From positions 10,359,842-10,423,841 of the forward strand of contig NC_085866.1 of assembly GCF_034702125.1 (NCBI RefSeq): a DNA stretch of 64,000 bases, given 5' to 3'. The position numbers were made by a program, and so were the translations under genes. The notes beneath the pieces were generated by a model, which had not been told where the DNA came from, ran no database searches, and was given only the letters and a program-made list of their open reading frames with translations. The number at the start of each line of letters is the position of its first letter. Position 1 is the first letter of the stretch. The stretch comes from Engraulis encrasicolus. Lineage: Eukaryota; Chordata; Actinopteri; Clupeiformes; Engraulidae. Of the stretch, positions 61,286 through 64,000 are shown in pieces.

Positions 61286-62760
61286 ATGGCATCTCATCGA
61301 CAAAACTCGACTGCACCCAGAGGATTAAGTGCCTCCACTTTCCTCAAAGCCTACCTGGCTCTGCTAGGCAAGGAGATGGACACAGCCTTGCTGGAAGGCA
61401 GGCCCATTGACGAGCTATGGACGGACATCAGGACAGCCTCTGAGCTCATTCTGAGAGTGTCACGCTGTACAGCCCAGGCCACCGGCAGGGCCATGGCCCT
61501 AGCTACGGTGGGACTGACACACTTGCCTTATTCTTTCATCTATGAATGACAAGGACATCTGGACTCTTCGGTTCGGCTGCGATAGAAGCCACCCAGTGGC
61601 AATTTGAGGCGCCAAACAGCCTTCAAGGCCATGGTTCCTTCTCGCCAAGCCAACGTACAACGTACCAACGCCCAGTCCCCTACTCTCTGCCCGTGGACCT
61701 GCACTGGACTAGGCCCTCTATGAACTCGGGCCAGGGTGAGTCCTCCCGACACGGCCACCGGCCCAGTGATGGAGAGATGCACGAAGGCCTAGTTCAAGAA
61801 ACCCCCTTCTCGGGGTAGACAGGGCGCTTCCCAGAGGTTCCCTGATCATGGGTCCGGGGATAAGAAAAGAAGATAACTCAGTAGAGGACGCTGACTCACG
61901 TTTAGCCTGTTGCAGAGGTCTCCTGGCTAGCGCCCAGCATACCTCTTTACGCCCTCCTCAACCTTCAACTCGGTTGACGTTACGGAAGAGGCGTCTAATG
62001 ACCACCGTTATACCTGACGCTGGCGCCTGGCCCCCCCAACGTCCGGTTACTGTTTATGGTCACTGGGCCTACTGCACGTGGCTCTAGAGTACCGGCTGTC
62101 CACCCCGCTCAGCGGACGGCTACGGACCCCCCCGCAGGGGCAGATCCGGCCATGTCCCCATGAGACTGTTGTGATGGCACAGGGACCCAAGAGCCTGGTT
62201 CACCCATCATGCCGTTGACCCGCTGCATAGACTTCTGGACAAAATGCACGGACTCCTCCTGGATTCTGAATACAGTGGAGAGAGGTTACTGCTTGCAGTT
62301 CAAACGTCATTCACCTGCCTTTGATTCAGCGATCAGACACTTCGTGGCAAATGGGGAGGAAGTAACTGTTAAGGGGAGAGATCACAGCGTTACTTGCGAA
62401 AAGAGCAATACGTGTCGAGGTCGAGGATGGTTTCGAATGCAGATACTTCCTGGTGCCTGAAAAGGACGGTGGGCTACGGCCCATACTAGACCGAAGAAGT
62501 CTCAACTCGTACTTCAGAGTCTTAAGGTTCAAGATGAAGACTCCAGAGGTTGTCATTTGCTCGGTACATCGCAACGACTGGTTCACTTCGGTTGATCTGA
62601 AGGATGTCTATTTACAGGTTCACGTTTACCCCCCTCAATGGAAATTCTTGTAATTTGCCTTTGATTGTGTGGCTCATGAGTTCATGGTGTTCCCCTTCGG
62701 CCAGATCACAGTGTTCATTGGCCTGCACCTCGACTCTGTTGCATTCAAGGCTTCCTTGTC
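61286..62760 (+). pseudogene. Second DIRS-like element: gag and reverse-transcriptase remnants
   Basis: Gag piece 61286-61520 (FLKAYLALLGKEMDTALLEG, ELWTDIRTASELILRVSR), with a GLFGSA motif at 61560. RT pieces: 62278-62330 (ERGYCLQFK) and 62453-62650 (PEKDGGLRPILDRRSLNSYF, DWFTSVDLKDVYLQVHVYPP). Then a stop and LPFG-like sequence after another shift. Many frameshifts and stops. The gag and RT differ clearly from the DIRS element at 1531-8209, so this is another lineage, in the opposite orientation. Confidence 0.75.
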
Positions 62761-63014
62761 ACAGAGGACAATCGAAGCGTTTAAAGTGTTTATGAAACGA
62801 AAACAAAGTAAAGGAATTTGACAATTTCCAGGACAGATTCTGAAAGTTCTAAGCCTTGTGAATAAAATGGGATATTGTCTGGGTGATATTTTGTCCTAAA
62901 AGTCATGTTAAAACGTTCCCAAAAAGTGTTTTTTTGGTGACATGCAAATTTTATGCAAATGATATGCGTGACATAGAAGGGGTGAGTTCACCTCATTCCA
63001 CCTTGTTCAGATCA

Positions 63015-63395
63015 ATGGCGGCTAGTACCAAAACAAAGCGCAGTGTCAAGCAGTGTGTTGCTGGAGGGCCGAACGGTGCCAGCTGCAAAAATGGCTACTT
63101 GACAGAAGGAATATCTTTGCACAAGTTCCCTTCTGTGAAGAATGATGGAACTGTGGCCGACAAGGAGAAGGCTAAATCAAGCTAGGGCTCTGTGGATCCA
63201 ATGCATGGTTTTGAAGCAAGCTCGTGGTCACTGTTGTGCTCTGCACATTTCCACCCCTTGTGCTTCACCACAAATGTGGAGGTCGCGGGCATGGTTGGAC
63301 TGAAGAGAATGCTATTGCCTCAAGCAGTTCCAACAATTGACATCGCCGGCGTGCAGACTGAAACTGCCCCTGTAACTGCTCGGGCACGAAGACAG
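63015..63395 (+). pseudogene. THAP-domain exon, apparently disrupted
   Basis: From the ATG at 63015, KQCVAGGPNGASCKN and GISLHKFPSVKNDG form the first half of a THAP zinc finger (C-x-n-C, then the HKFP motif). A TAG at 63183 ends this frame. After it, SSWSLLCSAHFHPLCF in the same frame supplies the C-x2-H pair. RALWIQC just after the stop reads in another frame, so one or two indels are likely. A good donor GTGAGTGC follows at 63396, suggesting a real first exon of a THAP gene or of a THAP-containing transposase. THAP domains bind DNA through this zinc finger. Confidence 0.6.
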
Positions 63396-64000
63396 GTGAG
63401 TGCACTGCTTTGCTTTAGGCTACTCGTTTTACCTTGTCCATCTGCATTGTATGTTGTTTTCGGGAAAGGGTAATGCACATTACATGCCAAACCGATGCGA
63501 ATGCTCTCGGAATATACACTTTTTATTGATTGCCATTCAACTGGTCAATAAATTGGTTTTTTGGGAGGATATCCGCACATCAGCGTGGTGCTCTCAGTCA
63601 AGGACAGCCAACTCACAGATTGGGCTACTGCTTAGCGAATAAACAGAGATGCACATAGCGTAGGCCTACTTTGAAGCGTTGATTGTTTGTTTTTAGTATT
63701 GTGGTGCACGTGTGGCTGACGTTTGGACACACCTCGTCCTCAGAGTCCGGCTGAGGGACACGCGACGCCTGTGACTTTGAGCACAAAAAATAATAATAAT
63801 GATAAACGCTAAAAATATGCTGAGGACTTAGGCTATATAGGGCGTTTTTCCAACAGCCGAATACCTCCGTTTTTTCTCTAGTTGATGATATTTTTGCATG
63901 TAGCCTACATGCATTTCAATCACACTATATCGCGCAATTGAATCAAAATGCCCCCCATTTGTCAACAAATACACACGCCATGTCATCTGTGGGTCATGGC
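63396..64000. other. Intron or intergenic, nothing recognised
   Basis: No further exon, RNA or repeat ends were recognised to the window edge. Confidence 0.3.

Overview
This looks like chromosomal DNA of a ray-finned fish. Coding information is split into short exons with GT/AG borders. There are long (CA)n, (CT)n and (TAC)n arrays, tRNA-derived SINEs, LINE ends, a DIRS-type tyrosine-recombinase retrotransposon, a chromodomain Ty3/Gypsy remnant and many small hAT-, TTAA- and Tc1-type non-autonomous transposons. No bacterial-style operons, CRISPR arrays or functional RNA genes were seen. Two bases are N (44309 and 48276).

The host genes are mostly on the minus strand. The core is a local family of TNF-receptor-superfamily genes of the HVEM/CD40-like type. 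Locus D (9.8-10.2 kb) has only the first two exons. Locus A (16.9-23.5 kb, with a likely promoter near 24.66 kb) is complete: five coding exons that join in frame to 237 residues. Locus B (26.7-32.6 kb) has eight predicted exons joining to about 251 residues, including two 20-bp micro-exons. Locus C (45.2-48.2 kb) is a duplicate of the 3' part of B, with exons 3-8 open but exons 1-2 missing. Exon lengths (126 and 156 bp) and phases are conserved across copies, so this is a tandem gene family. All predicted cytoplasmic tails are very short. Between B and C lies a decayed Src-related (FRK/PTK6/SRMS-like) tyrosine-kinase pseudogene (39.1-40.5 kb) with a partial duplicate of its 3' flank (41.3-42.0 kb).

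The left end (0.5-9.4 kb) is a nest of mobile DNA. A three-copy tandem repeat of about 370 bp was hit by a 6.7-kb DIRS element (1531-8209) and by a Tc1/mariner-like element (8281-9362). The tyrosine-recombinase gene of the DIRS element was itself split by a TTAA-flanked fold-back element and by a palindromic element with a telomere-like core. The uninterrupted repeat units act as empty-site references for the two outer insertions.

The right end (48.2-63 kb) holds a broken Gypsy provirus-like remnant (LTR pieces at 50.9 and 58.9 kb, RNase H at 55 kb, integrase-chromodomain at 57.6-59.0 kb) containing a hAT-like insertion and a 1.26-kb fold-back element. A second, badly decayed DIRS-like gag/RT lies at 61.3-62.8 kb and a THAP-domain exon at 63.0-63.4 kb. 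Most of the remaining sequence is intron or intergenic sequence with dispersed repeats; stretches where nothing was recognised are stated.
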